The notes beneath the pieces were generated by a model. That model saw nothing but the letters and a program-made list of their open reading frames with translations, was not told the origin of the DNA and did not search any database. Both the position numbers and the translations under genes were made by a program. This document shows positions 9,306 to 18,246 of a DNA stretch of 64,000 nucleotides, piece after piece. Source of the DNA: Pseudomonas duriflava (GTDB lineage: Bacteria; Pseudomonadota; Gammaproteobacteria; Pseudomonadales; Pseudomonadaceae); contig NZ_VLKY01000004.1 in NCBI RefSeq assembly GCF_007830155.1, positions 186,001-250,000 on the forward strand, read 5' to 3'. How positions within the stretch are numbered: the stretch's first letter is position 1; each line of letters opens with the position of its first letter.

Positions 9306-10205
9306 ATGAGCGTGCAGTATCCGACCATTGCCGACTGCGTCGGCCACACCCCGCTGGTGCGTTTACAGCGTCTGCCCGGCGAAACCTCCAACACCCTTTT
9401 GGTCAAGCTGGAAGGCAACAACCCTGCCGGCTCAGTGAAGGATCGCCCGGCATTGTCGATGATCGCCCGTGCCGAAGCACGAGGCGACATCCGGCCAGGT
9501 GACACCTTGATCGAGGCCACTTCTGGTAATACCGGCATTGCTCTAGCCATGGCGGCAGCGATCAAAGGCTATCGTATGCTTCTGATCATGCCAGACAACA
9601 TGAGTATCGAGCGCAAGGCTGCCATGACGGCTTATGGCGCCGAGTTGATTCTGGTTAGTCGTGAAGAAGGCATGGAAGGCGCGCGAGATTTAGCGGCGCG
9701 CATGCAGGCCGAAGGCAAGGGAAAGGTGCTCGATCAATTTGGCAATGGCGATAACCCCATTGCCCATTACACCAGTACTGGTCCGGAAATCTGGCAACAG
9801 ACTGCGGGGACTATCACGCATTTCGTAAGCTCGATGGGTACGACCGGCACGATTATGGGTATGTCTCGTTACCTGAAGGAGCAGAACCCCAACGTGCAGA
9901 TCGTCGGGCTGCAGCCGCAGGAAGGCTCGGCTATTCCGGGTATCCGTCGTTGGCCGCAGGAATACCTGCCAAAGATTTTTGACGCTAGCCGTGTGGATCG
10001 TGTGATCGATATGGCACAGGCTGAGGCCGAAGATGTCATGCGGCGGCTGGCCCGTGAAGAAGGTATTTTTTGCGGCGTTTCATCTGGGGGCGCTGTGGCA
10101 GCGGCTTTGCGACTATCCCAGGAAGTCGAGAATGCCGTCATCGTTGCCATCATTTGCGACCGAGGCGACCGTTACCTGTCGACCGGCGTCTACGATCCGC
10201 GCTGA
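9306..10205 (+). CDS. cysM: Cysteine synthase B (O-acetylserine sulfhydrylase B)
   Basis: PLP enzyme that makes cysteine (or S-sulfocysteine from thiosulfate) from O-acetylserine. The 299 residues match CysM length. [13 protein letters not shown] supplies the PLP lysine near residue 43, [12 protein letters not shown] binds the PLP phosphate side, and [11 protein letters not shown] follows in the middle. The C-terminal [14 protein letters not shown] is also typical. It is followed 26 bases after its stop by rlmD, the usual Pseudomonas neighbour. Confidence 0.96.
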   Translation: MSVQYPTIADCVGHTPLVRLQRLPGETSNTLLVKLEGNNPAGSVKDRPALSMIARAEARGDIRPGDTLIEATSGNTGIALAMAAAIKGYRMLLIMPDNMSIERKAAMTAYGAELILVSREEGMEGARDLAARMQAEGKGKVLDQFGNGDNPIAHYTSTGPEIWQQTAGTITHFVSSMGTTGTIMGMSRYLKEQNPNVQIVGLQPQEGSAIPGIRRWPQEYLPKIFDASRVDRVIDMAQAEAEDVMRRLAREEGIFCGVSSGGAVAAALRLSQEVENAVIVAIICDRGDRYLSTGVYDPR

Positions 10206-10231
10206 GCGGAGCATTGAGTAAAGAGATTGTT

Positions 10232-11605
10232 ATGCGTGGTGCTAAAGGGCTGCGTTTCCAGCCGAGCGGTGGTAGCCGGGCCTCATCGGTTCCGGTGGGC
10301 AAGAAGCAGCGGCTGACCATAGAAAAGCTCGCTAACGACGGACGTGGTATTGCCCATCTGGACGGACGTACCTGGTTTGTTGCAGGGGCACTGCCTACCG
10401 AGATGGTCGAAGCACGTGTGCTGTCGGCTCGCAGTCAAGTTGTCGAGGCCAGAGCCGAACGTGTGTTGTCGGCGAGTGATGAACGTTGCTTGCCGCCGTG
10501 CGCCGTGGCAGGTCGCTGTGGGGGGTGTACGCTTCAGCATATGCCCCATGAAGCACAATTGACCCTCAAGCAGCAAGCCTTGGCGGAGCAATTGCAGCGC
10601 GTGGCGGGTATTACACCTTTAGAGTGGGCGCCTCCGTTGCGAAGCTCGGAGTTTGGCTACCGACGTCGCGCTCGAATCGCTGTGCGCTGGGATACCAAGG
10701 CGCGTCGGCTCGAGGTTGGCTTTCGGGCGGCTGCCAGTCAGGACATCGTTCCGCTGGATAGCTGCGGTGTGCTGGTTGAGCCGCTACAGCCGATCGCCCA
10801 GGCCCTGCCGGTGGCCTTGGGTGCTTTGCAGATGCCCCAGGCCATTGGTCATGTGGAGTTGTTTCAAGGCACGTCGAGTGCAGTGCTGGTTCGGCTGACC
10901 CGCTCTTTGCCCTTGGCAGACACCGATAAGTTGCGCGCATTTTGCCTTTCGCATGCTGCTCAGTTGTGGTGGCAAACAGATGGTGAGCCTCAACCCGATC
11001 AGCAGGGCGCGACGCTGGGCTACCGGCTCGAGCCTTGGGACCTGACCCTGGCCTATCGACCCGGCGATTTCGTACAGGTGAATGCAGCGGTCAACGAGGC
11101 CATGATCGCTCAGGCGCTTGAATGGTTAGCGCCGGCACCGGACGAGTCAGTGCTGGACTTGTTTTGTGGGCTGGGTAATTTTGCCTTACCGATTGCTCGG
11201 CAAGTACGCGATGTCATCGGTGTAGAAGGCGTTGCTGCGATGACGGCACGGGCTACAGAGAATGCGCGAGCCAACGGCCTCGAGAATGTGCACTTTTTCC
11301 AGGCCGACCTGTCGAAGCCGCTGACCGAGGCGCCATGGCGTGATCGGGTATTCCCTTCCGTAATGCTCGATCCGCCGCGTGACGGGGCACTAGCTGTGGT
11401 CCAGCAGATGACGAAACTGGGCGCAAAGCGTGTGCTTTATGTGTCCTGCAACCCCGCTACGTTAGCGCGGGATGCGGGAGAGCTGGCTCGTCAGGGATAT
11501 CAACCTGTGCGGGCTGGAATCCTTGATATGTTCCCTCAAACGGCACATGTCGAGGCTATGGTTTTGTTTGTAGCGGGGCAGGAAGCAGGCCTGGCGAAGG
11601 CATAA
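10232..11605 (+). CDS. rlmD: 23S rRNA (uracil(1939)-C(5))-methyltransferase
   Basis: SAM-dependent RNA m5U methyltransferase of the RumA/TrmA family, 457 residues. It has an N-terminal TRAM domain ([19 protein letters not shown]), then a CxxxxxxCGGC cluster ([10 protein letters not shown]) that with an earlier cysteine should hold a 4Fe-4S centre, then the SAM motif [13 protein letters not shown]. The catalytic region is [10 protein letters not shown] and the nucleophile region [12 protein letters not shown]. The reading frame is open further left into cysM, but the ATG at 10232, behind AAAGAG, gives the normal N-terminus. It lies in the cysM-rlmD-relA-mazG block. Confidence 0.95.
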   Translation: MRGAKGLRFQPSGGSRASSVPVGKKQRLTIEKLANDGRGIAHLDGRTWFVAGALPTEMVEARVLSARSQVVEARAERVLSASDERCLPPCAVAGRCGGCTLQHMPHEAQLTLKQQALAEQLQRVAGITPLEWAPPLRSSEFGYRRRARIAVRWDTKARRLEVGFRAAASQDIVPLDSCGVLVEPLQPIAQALPVALGALQMPQAIGHVELFQGTSSAVLVRLTRSLPLADTDKLRAFCLSHAAQLWWQTDGEPQPDQQGATLGYRLEPWDLTLAYRPGDFVQVNAAVNEAMIAQALEWLAPAPDESVLDLFCGLGNFALPIARQVRDVIGVEGVAAMTARATENARANGLENVHFFQADLSKPLTEAPWRDRVFPSVMLDPPRDGALAVVQQMTKLGAKRVLYVSCNPATLARDAGELARQGYQPVRAGILDMFPQTAHVEAMVLFVAGQEAGLAKA

Positions 11606-11786
11606 GAGGCAGGGTGGTGCCACGTTGTAGCGCTGGTATCGCAGAGAATGGCTGTCATGGCCTTTTACACTCTGTAAGTGATCGGTTCCACCCGGAACAG
11701 CCGTTTTCGTTTAGCCTGAGACTCGCGTAATCGGCTGGTTGAAAGACTGGCCATATTCGACGCTAGAGGGCGTCGGGGGACGTAAG

Positions 11787-14027
11787 ATGGTACAGGTCAG
11801 AGCGCATCAACCGGTCAATAACGATGGCAGCATCAATCTCGAGGCATGGCTTGATCACGTCCAGAGCATGGACCCGAATTTCGAGCGCCAGGCCTTGCGA
11901 GACGCCTGTGAGTTCGCGCAAGCGGCCGAGGCGGACGCTGCGACGACGGAACATCTCTGGGCACCGGGTACGTCCAGTTTTCAGACCGGTTTGGAAATGG
12001 CCGAAATCCTGGCCGATCTCAAGCTCGACCAGGATTCCCTTGTTGCTGCCTTAATCTACCGTGCAGTACGGGAAGGCAAGGCTAGTCTTGAGGAGGCCGT
12101 CAAGCGTTTCGGTCCGGTTGTAGCCAAGCTGATTGAGGGCGTGCTACGCATGGCCGCCATCAGCGCGAGCCTGAGTCCGCGTCAGTCTATGGTGTTGGGT
12201 ACCCAGGCCCAGGTGGATAACCTGCGGCGTATGCTGGTCGCGATGGTGGACGATGTGCGGGTCGCTCTTATCAAGCTGGCCGAGCGGACCTGTGCTATTC
12301 GGGCAGTTAAAAATGCCACCGAAGAGCGGCGCAACCGGGTGGCTCGAGAAGTCTTTGATATCTATGCGCCTCTCGCCCATCGCCTCGGTATCGGGCATAT
12401 CAAGTGGGAGCTCGAGGATTTATCCTTTCGTTACCTTGAGCCGATGCAGTACAAGCAGATCGCCACATTGCTGCATGAGCGCCGCTTGGATCGCGAGCAG
12501 TACATTGCCGATGTTATGCAGCAACTCAAACAGGAGCTGGCTGCGACAGGTATCAAGGCTGATCTCAGCGGCCGCGCCAAACATATTTATTCGATTTGGC
12601 GAAAGATGCAAAAGAAGGGGCTGGATTTCAGCCAGATCTATGATGTTCGCGCCGTACGTGTGTTGGTGCCTGAAATCCGAGACTGTTACACCGCCCTGGG
12701 TATCGTACATACCTTATGGAGGCATATTCCCCGAGAGTTCGACGACTATATTGCCAATCCCAAGGAGAACGGTTACCGCTCGCTGCATACGGCAGTGATC
12801 GGGCCGGAGGGTAAAGTGCTAGAAGTTCAGATCCGTACCCATGCCATGCATGAGGAGGCGGAACTGGGCGTTTGTGCGCACTGGCGCTATAAGGGGACCG
12901 ACGTTAAATCGGCTTCCAGTCATTATGAGGAAAAGATTTCCTGGTTGCGCCAGGTCCTTGAGTGGCATGAGGAGCTGGGCGACATCGGTGGGTTGGCTGA
13001 GCAGCTGCGAGTGGATATTGAGCCGGACCGGGTGTATGTGTTCACGCCGGATGGCCATGCCATCGACCTGCCCAAAGGTGCAACGCCGCTGGACTTCGCC
13101 TATCGGGTGCATACTGAAATCGGACACAACTGCCGGGGTGCGAAGATCAATGGTCGGATCGTGCCGCTCAACTATAGCCTGCAGACAGGTGAGCAGGTCG
13201 AGATCATTACCGGCAAGAATGGCTCCCCTAGTCGTGATTGGCTGAATCCCAATTTAGGCTATGTGACTACATCCCGAGCGCGGGCCAAGATTGTCCATTG
13301 GTTCAAGTTCCAGGCGCGCGATCAGAACGTGGCCGCAGGCAAGGCCATGATCGAGCGGGAACTTTTGCGACTTGGTTTGCCTCCGGTGGATTACGAGAAG
13401 CTGGCTGAAAAGATCAGTCAGCGCTCCGCCGAGGACATGCAGGCGGCATTGGGGGCTGGTGATCTACGGCTCGCCCATGTCATGCACGCTGCCCAGGAAT
13501 TGGTCGAACCCGAGCGTGAAACCGATCCGCTAGAGCTCTTGCAGCGCAGGCCCAGCAGCAAGCCGGGCAAGCGTGGTGATGTTCAGATTCAAGGCGTTGG
13601 CAATCTGCTGACCCAGATTGCGGGTTGTTGTCAACCGGTACCTGGAGATTCCATCGTCGGATACATTACGTTGGGACGTGGCGTCACGATTCATCGGCAG
13701 GATTGTCAGAACGCCTTGCAACTCGCCAGCCGTGAGCCGGAGCGTATCATTCAGGTCAGCTGGGGACCGGTGCCTGTCCAGACCTATCCTGTTGATATTC
13801 TCGTCAAGGCCTATGACCGCCCCGGACTCCTGCGTGACGTGTCGCAGGTACTGCTCAACGAGCGAATCAATGTGCTTGCGGTAAATACCCGCTCCAATAA
13901 GGAAGAAAACACGGCCAATATGCTCCTGACCATTGAAATTCCAGGGCTTGATGCATTAGGTCGTTTACTGGGACGGGTCTCACAGCTGCCAAATATTATC
14001 GAGGCCCGGCGTAACCGTGCGACCTGA
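11787..14027 (+). CDS. relA: GTP pyrophosphokinase, (p)ppGpp synthetase I
   Basis: Ribosome-associated alarmone synthetase of the stringent response, 746 residues. The N-terminal hydrolase-like domain lacks the HD pair (the position reads VAALIYRAV), as expected for RelA rather than SpoT. The synthetase domain shows YDVRAVRV and NGYRSLHTAV. TGS follows (VYVFTPDGHAIDLPKGATPLDFAY), then a zinc-finger-like CCQPVPGD...HRQDC segment and a C-terminal ACT domain (DRPGLLRDVSQVL). The start at 11787 (MVQVRAHQPVN) is behind GGGGACGTAAG and matches known Pseudomonas RelA; an upstream ATG at 11739 would add an unlikely 16 residues. A hairpin terminator follows. Confidence 0.96.
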   Translation: MVQVRAHQPVNNDGSINLEAWLDHVQSMDPNFERQALRDACEFAQAAEADAATTEHLWAPGTSSFQTGLEMAEILADLKLDQDSLVAALIYRAVREGKASLEEAVKRFGPVVAKLIEGVLRMAAISASLSPRQSMVLGTQAQVDNLRRMLVAMVDDVRVALIKLAERTCAIRAVKNATEERRNRVAREVFDIYAPLAHRLGIGHIKWELEDLSFRYLEPMQYKQIATLLHERRLDREQYIADVMQQLKQELAATGIKADLSGRAKHIYSIWRKMQKKGLDFSQIYDVRAVRVLVPEIRDCYTALGIVHTLWRHIPREFDDYIANPKENGYRSLHTAVIGPEGKVLEVQIRTHAMHEEAELGVCAHWRYKGTDVKSASSHYEEKISWLRQVLEWHEELGDIGGLAEQLRVDIEPDRVYVFTPDGHAIDLPKGATPLDFAYRVHTEIGHNCRGAKINGRIVPLNYSLQTGEQVEIITGKNGSPSRDWLNPNLGYVTTSRARAKIVHWFKFQARDQNVAAGKAMIERELLRLGLPPVDYEKLAEKISQRSAEDMQAALGAGDLRLAHVMHAAQELVEPERETDPLELLQRRPSSKPGKRGDVQIQGVGNLLTQIAGCCQPVPGDSIVGYITLGRGVTIHRQDCQNALQLASREPERIIQVSWGPVPVQTYPVDILVKAYDRPGLLRDVSQVLLNERINVLAVNTRSNKEENTANMLLTIEIPGLDALGRLLGRVSQLPNIIEARRNRAT

Positions 14028-14053
14028 GTCGTGAATGACCGATGTAATCCTGT

Positions 14054-14080
14054 AGGGTGGGCGTAGGCTCACCCTTTTTT
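14054..14080 (+). terminator. Rho-independent terminator after relA
   Basis: A nine-pair stem (AGGGTGGGC / GCTCACCCT, one G-U pair, GTAG loop) is followed directly by a run of Ts. It lies 26 bases after the relA stop and before mazG, so mazG probably has its own promoter or depends on read-through. Confidence 0.82.
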
Positions 14081-14121
14081 ATAGCTGACGTTTTCGATCT
14101 CATTTGTTGAAGGACAACCTT

Positions 14122-14958
14122 ATGTACAGCCTCGACGACCTGCTTCACCTTATGGCACGCCTGAGAGACCCTCAACATGGTTGCCCATGGGACCTGAAGC
14201 AGGATTACGCCAGTATCGTGCCGCATACGCTGGAAGAAGCCTATGAGGTGGCTGATGCCATTGAGCGCCAGGACTACACGCAACTGCGCGATGAGCTAGG
14301 CGACCTCTTGTTTCAGGTGGTCTATTACAGCCAGCTGGCCCGAGAAGAACAGCGTTTCGCCTTTGCTGAGGTCGTGGATAGTATTACGCGCAAATTGGTG
14401 CGACGTCATCCACATGTATTCCCGGACGGCGATCTGTATGGCTCGCTGGATCAGCCGCGCCTGGACGAAAAGGCCATCAAGCGGCGCTGGGAAGAAATCA
14501 AGGCGGAGGAGCGCGCCGAAAAAGCTGCGGCCCCTGAACAGTTATCCTTGCTCGATGATGTTCCAGCCGTTCTTCCCGCGCTGTCGCGTGCAGCGAAACT
14601 GCAGAAGCGGGCCGCTCAGGTTGGATTTGACTGGCCTGAAGCCGAAGCGGTGATTGGCAAGCTGCATGAGGAACTGAATGAAGTGCTGGAGGCAATGCGC
14701 GAAGGGGATCACGCCCACATTACTGAAGAAGTTGGTGATCTGCTGTTTGTCGTAGTCAATTTGGCGCGTCATCTAAAGGTTGATGCGGAAAATGCCTTGA
14801 GGGGTGCCAACGGCAAGTTCGAGCGTCGTTTTCGCTTCATTGAGCAAGCCTTGAAGGCGCAGGGTAAGCACCCTGAACATTGCAAGCTGGAAGAGTTGGA
14901 CGCGTTATGGGAGGCGGCCAAGGCGGGCGAGAGGGCTGCTGCCAAAGCGTCGGATTGA
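14122..14958 (+). CDS. mazG: Nucleoside triphosphate pyrophosphohydrolase MazG
   Basis: Hydrolyses NTPs and dNTPs to monophosphates and pyrophosphate; it is linked to clearing aberrant nucleotides and to modulating ppGpp effects, which fits its place after relA. The 278 residues contain two MazG repeats. The first has CPWDLKQDYASIVPHTLEEAYE with the metal-binding EExxE/D pattern; the second has KLHEELNEVLEAM and EEVGDLLF. I chose the ATG at 14122 (MYSLDDLLHLM) behind AAGGAC rather than the TTG at 14104. Ends close to a convergent lpxO-like gene. Confidence 0.95.
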   Translation: MYSLDDLLHLMARLRDPQHGCPWDLKQDYASIVPHTLEEAYEVADAIERQDYTQLRDELGDLLFQVVYYSQLAREEQRFAFAEVVDSITRKLVRRHPHVFPDGDLYGSLDQPRLDEKAIKRRWEEIKAEERAEKAAAPEQLSLLDDVPAVLPALSRAAKLQKRAAQVGFDWPEAEAVIGKLHEELNEVLEAMREGDHAHITEEVGDLLFVVVNLARHLKVDAENALRGANGKFERRFRFIEQALKAQGKHPEHCKLEELDALWEAAKAGERAAAKASD

Positions 14959-14978
14959 ACACTTTGGTAGCAGAGTTA

Positions 14979-15902
14979 TTAGCCAAAAATCCATTGCAGG
15001 AGCGCAGCCAGCAGTAATACGGCTAATACCGGTTTAAGCACTTTGTAAGCTCTGGGATGTCGGCGTTTAAAGAGGCGGACTATGCCCCCGATGGCGTCGC
15101 CGAAGCGTTTGCTGAAGGCATAGGCTTGGTTGATGCTTCCCACGCGCTCGCCGTCAACATTCTGCGGGGTCGTGGCACTGCCCAGGAAATAACTGACGCG
15201 ACGGTTCAAGGCCATCAGCAGGCGAGATCGCAAGGGGCGCTCAATATCGCAAAACAGGATGACTCGGGTCTGGTCGGTCTCGTTTTTCACCCAGTGGACA
15301 AACGTCTCGTCAAACATCACATCCTCACCGTCGCGCCAGGAATAGGGCTGGCCATCGACATAAATGCGGCAATTATCAGAGTTAGGCGTAGACAGTCCCA
15401 AGTGATAGCGCAACGAGCCTGCAAACGGATCACGATGCGGGTTGAGATGGCTACCGCCTGGCAACAGGGCGAACATGGCTCCTTTTACATTAGGAATGCT
15501 GCTAACCAGCTCAACCGTTTTAGGACATAGCGCTTGGGCTGAAGGAAGGCGCTCGCCGTACCAGGTCAGGTAAAAGCGTTTCCAGCCTTTCTTGAAGAAC
15601 GAGCCGAAACCTGCATCATTATTTTTCTCGGCAGCACGGATATAACCCTCATCGAACAGGCGCATGGCCTCTTCGCGAATAGCTTCCCAGTTATCTTTGA
15701 GCACATCCAGTTCTGGAAACCGCTCCCGATCCAGATAAGGCTTTGAGGGAACGCTGGAAAACAGGTACATCAGTGAGTTATACGGAGCGAACACTGCAGA
15801 GTGATTGACTAGCTGACGCAGGAAGGGCAAGCGTGAGCGACCGCGCAGGTGTACGAACAACACGCTGGTCACGAACAGAATAAGAAGAGTTAACGTGATC
15901 AT
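14979..15902 (-). CDS. lpxO: Aspartyl/asparaginyl beta-hydroxylase-type lipid A hydroxylase
   Basis: Fe(II)/2-oxoglutarate dioxygenase of the LpxO type, which 2-hydroxylates lipid A acyl chains at the inner membrane. One N-terminal membrane segment (ITLTLLILFVTSVLFVHL) and another at the C-terminus bracket a cytoplasmic catalytic domain with HRDPFAGSLRYHLGLSTP, then EDVMFDETFVHWVKN and the 2OG-binding TRVILFCDIERP. About 307 residues from the ATG at 15902; an ATG 11 codons earlier is possible. Family membership is firm; lipid A as the substrate is inferred from the LpxO-like arrangement and the common presence of such a gene in Pseudomonas. Confidence 0.82.
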   Translation of the reverse strand: MITLTLLILFVTSVLFVHLRGRSRLPFLRQLVNHSAVFAPYNSLMYLFSSVPSKPYLDRERFPELDVLKDNWEAIREEAMRLFDEGYIRAAEKNNDAGFGSFFKKGWKRFYLTWYGERLPSAQALCPKTVELVSSIPNVKGAMFALLPGGSHLNPHRDPFAGSLRYHLGLSTPNSDNCRIYVDGQPYSWRDGEDVMFDETFVHWVKNETDQTRVILFCDIERPLRSRLLMALNRRVSYFLGSATTPQNVDGERVGSINQAYAFSKRFGDAIGGIVRLFKRRHPRAYKVLKPVLAVLLLAALLQWIFG

Positions 15903-16150
15903 GGGCTCGGTTATCAGTAGTAATCTATTTATCAAGATAATTATTTATATATAGAAATGTCTTGCAATAAAAGGTGTAGCAGCAAGGGTTGATTATTTCA
16001 CTCTATTTTTACCTTTACACTTCGCATTGCACCCTGTCGAATCCCGCGCTAACGTGTCGGACGGTTTACTGGCCTCTCCAGCAGCGGACCAGTACTATGG
16101 CTTCTTTACGGAACATGCCCGTACACCGGGCTCAGAAACGAGTTGCATCC

Positions 16151-16690
16151 ATGAGCATGTCTTTGCGCGACCAGCTTCTCAAGGCCGGTCTTGTCAATGA
16201 AAAACAGGCCAAACAGGCCGTCAAGCAGAAGCAGAAGCAGACCCGTATGGAACATCGCGGGCAAGCAGAAAAGGATGAGTCTCAAAGACTGGCTGCGTTA
16301 CAGGCCCAGGCTGAAAAGCTCGCCCGGGATCAGGAGCTCAATCGTCAACAGGAAGAGAAAAAGCGCCGCAAGGCCGAACAGGCCCAAATAAAGCAGTTGA
16401 TCGAAGGCAGCCGCCTGCCCAAGCTCGAAAGCGATGATTACTATAATTTCGTAGACGAAAAGAAGGTCAAGCGCTTACCAGTCAATGCCCTGATGCGTGA
16501 AAAATTGAGCCAGGGTAGTCTGGGCATCGTACGCTATGAAGGCCGCTATGAGGTGGTTCCACGTGCTACGGCTGAGCGTATTCAAGAGCGCGATCCTAGA
16601 CGTGTAGTACTGCTCAATGTTCAAAAGGAAGAGCCGGATGCTGACGATCCTTACGCGTCCTATCAGATTCCCGATGACCTGATGTGGTAA
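16151..16690 (+). CDS. DUF2058 (YaiL-type) nucleoprotein/polysomal protein
   Basis: Small, highly charged 179-residue protein of the DUF2058 family. The start MSMSLRDQLLKAGLVNEKQAK is the family norm, so the ATG at 16151 is preferred to the longer upstream reading. The first 100 residues are a Lys/Gln/Glu/Arg-rich helix likely to form a coiled coil. The C-terminal part (YYNFVDEKKVKRLPVNALMREKL and IVRYEGRYEVVP) is a small folded domain. The biochemical role is unknown; E. coli YaiL has been reported with polysomes. Often found near mazG/relA in Pseudomonas. Confidence 0.9.
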   Translation: MSMSLRDQLLKAGLVNEKQAKQAVKQKQKQTRMEHRGQAEKDESQRLAALQAQAEKLARDQELNRQQEEKKRRKAEQAQIKQLIEGSRLPKLESDDYYNFVDEKKVKRLPVNALMREKLSQGSLGIVRYEGRYEVVPRATAERIQERDPRRVVLLNVQKEEPDADDPYASYQIPDDLMW

Positions 16691-16720
16691 TCCGGATATT
16701 TATCTCCCATGCCCGACTGT

Positions 16721-16798
16721 CTGCTGCGGTTGGGCCGCTGTTTGCGGCAGACGCAGCAGGAAGATGTAGCGAGCGCCTTCGAGGGTTTCGAGGGCGCT
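16721..16798. other. Two adjacent strong hairpins between convergent genes
   Basis: The first pairs CTGCTGCG (16721) with CGCAGCAG (16752) and contains an inner GCCGC-TGTTT-GCGGC stem. The second is a 12-pair stem from 16772 to 16798 around AGCGCC/GGCGCT with a GGT loop. Neither has a T run on either strand, so they are not classic intrinsic terminators. They may shield the ends of the DUF2058 and YciC-like transcripts, which point toward each other here. Confidence 0.5.
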
Positions 16799-16854
16799 TG
16801 TAGGCTGCTATCAGATTCATAGCGGCGCCGCGTATTTCTTTTATCTAAACGATG

Positions 16855-17499
16855 TCAATTATCGCTATCCGTCATCATGAACAGGCGGAACACGGCGATA
16901 GTCAAGAGCAACTGCAACATACCCGATAGGCTCTGCAAGGCGATCATTACTACAGGCTCGGCCATGAAGTGGCTTGTGATCCACGCGTCCAGCATCCAGG
17001 CAGGAAGCAGCGTGACCATGATGCAGGCCAGTAGCGTCAGGAAATGCCCTCGGGTGCGCTCGAAGCTGATCCGCAAAGCCTGTAATGGTGGGAGCCCGCG
17101 AAGCACGAGCAGTGGTTCGGCAAAGGCAAATTTCACCATAATCAGAAAGCCTGGAATGATCATTAGTGAAAAGCCCAAGACGACCATGCCGGCGGTTAGA
17201 CCTGCCAGGATGGCGAAGCGCGGCCACAAGCGGATCGCATCTCCCCATAGCGCTGTGATGCTAGGTACTACGCCATGGCTACGGGCGCTGAGAAACATGA
17301 TCAGCGAGCCGGTATAGATTGGATAGAACAGAAGCCCGGCCAGCATTTCCCAGAGACCCGCTTCCTGACCGGCCTGCAGCATGACCTGATAGCGCACTAT
17401 GCTTTCCAGAGCCAGCCAGGGTAAGCATAGGGCCAGTAACGACGTTAGATGACGGGTAAAAAAATACAGCGCATCACGAAGAATATTAAAAGGTGTCAT
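16855..17499 (-). CDS. YciC-like multi-spanning inner-membrane protein
   Basis: A 214-residue membrane protein with about six hydrophobic segments, for example LTSLLALCLPWLALESIV, MVVLGFSLMIIPGFLIMVKFAFAEPLLVL and the last at residues 185-208. The central FAEPLLVLRGLPPLQALRISFERTRGHF resembles the YciC/UPF0259 family. No catalytic motif is visible and the function is unknown. It is read toward the DUF2058 gene and starts 32 bases after the end of the isochorismatase-like gene on the same strand, so the two may share a transcript. Confidence 0.78.
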   Translation of the reverse strand: MTPFNILRDALYFFTRHLTSLLALCLPWLALESIVRYQVMLQAGQEAGLWEMLAGLLFYPIYTGSLIMFLSARSHGVVPSITALWGDAIRLWPRFAILAGLTAGMVVLGFSLMIIPGFLIMVKFAFAEPLLVLRGLPPLQALRISFERTRGHFLTLLACIMVTLLPAWMLDAWITSHFMAEPVVMIALQSLSGMLQLLLTIAVFRLFMMTDSDN

Positions 17500-17530
17500 T
17501 ACGAAACATCCGGTGGAACAGGCCAGCAGT

Positions 17531-18115
17531 CTAGCCGATCGGCGGTAGTGAAGGGGACAGGCCGAGCTGGGTTATCAAGCAGGCCGTAGTCATCACGTTG
17601 GCATATTCATTCTGTAGATTGGACATGGCCATGGCATGAACCTCCTCCGCCTGCCGAGGTATGCCGTAGAAGTCCCGCTTGGCAAAGGTATAGCAGGCGT
17701 CCTCCGCTACCAGTGTCACAAAGCCTAGGTTACTGGCCGTGCGTGCCGTGGCCTCGACCGAATTCTCGCTGGCCGCGCCGGTGATCACGACGTGGCGGAT
17801 ACCGCGTACATGCAACCAGCGTTCAAGCCCGCTGTGGATAAAGGCGTCTGTCACATTTTTCTCAAATACCGCTTCACCTGCGAGAGGGCGCAGGGCTGGC
17901 TGAAAGTCGGCACCCGCTTGCCCGGGGGCAAAGACCGAGCCGGATTCGCGTGAAATATGGCGGATATGGACAACGGGCCACGCATGTAGGCGCCACGCCA
18001 GTAATAATGTCTCGATACGCTGCTCCGCCTCTGGATGGTTTCGCGGGCCCAGCGTTGGCGACAGGAGGCCTTGTTGCTGGTCGATGATCAGGAGCGCTGG
18101 TGGAGTGCTGGACAT
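17531..18115 (-). CDS. Isochorismatase-family cysteine hydrolase
   Basis: About 194 residues of the isochorismatase/nicotinamidase fold. The catalytic Asp is in LLIIDQQQGLL, the Lys in AVFEKNVTDAFIHSG. The segment where the family carries its cysteine reads VVITGAASENSVEATARTA, so Ser replaces the usual Cys of GxxTxxCV. That makes hydrolase activity doubtful. The first in-frame ATG is at 18154 and others at 18130 and 18115; I used the last because the family normally begins a few residues before the Asp strand. The substrate is unknown. Confidence 0.8.
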   Translation of the reverse strand: MSSTPPALLIIDQQQGLLSPTLGPRNHPEAEQRIETLLLAWRLHAWPVVHIRHISRESGSVFAPGQAGADFQPALRPLAGEAVFEKNVTDAFIHSGLERWLHVRGIRHVVITGAASENSVEATARTASNLGFVTLVAEDACYTFAKRDFYGIPRQAEEVHAMAMSNLQNEYANVMTTACLITQLGLSPSLPPIG

Positions 18116-18246
18116 GGGAGGCTCTGGCATGCGTTTCTTGGACTGTAAGTCCATTAGGCTTTTTGTCCAAGCCTTGTCACGGATTTTAGGAACTTGGGTA
18201 TTGGTCAGGGCTTCTGAAAAAAAGCCTTCTTTCAGGAGTTTTCTTT

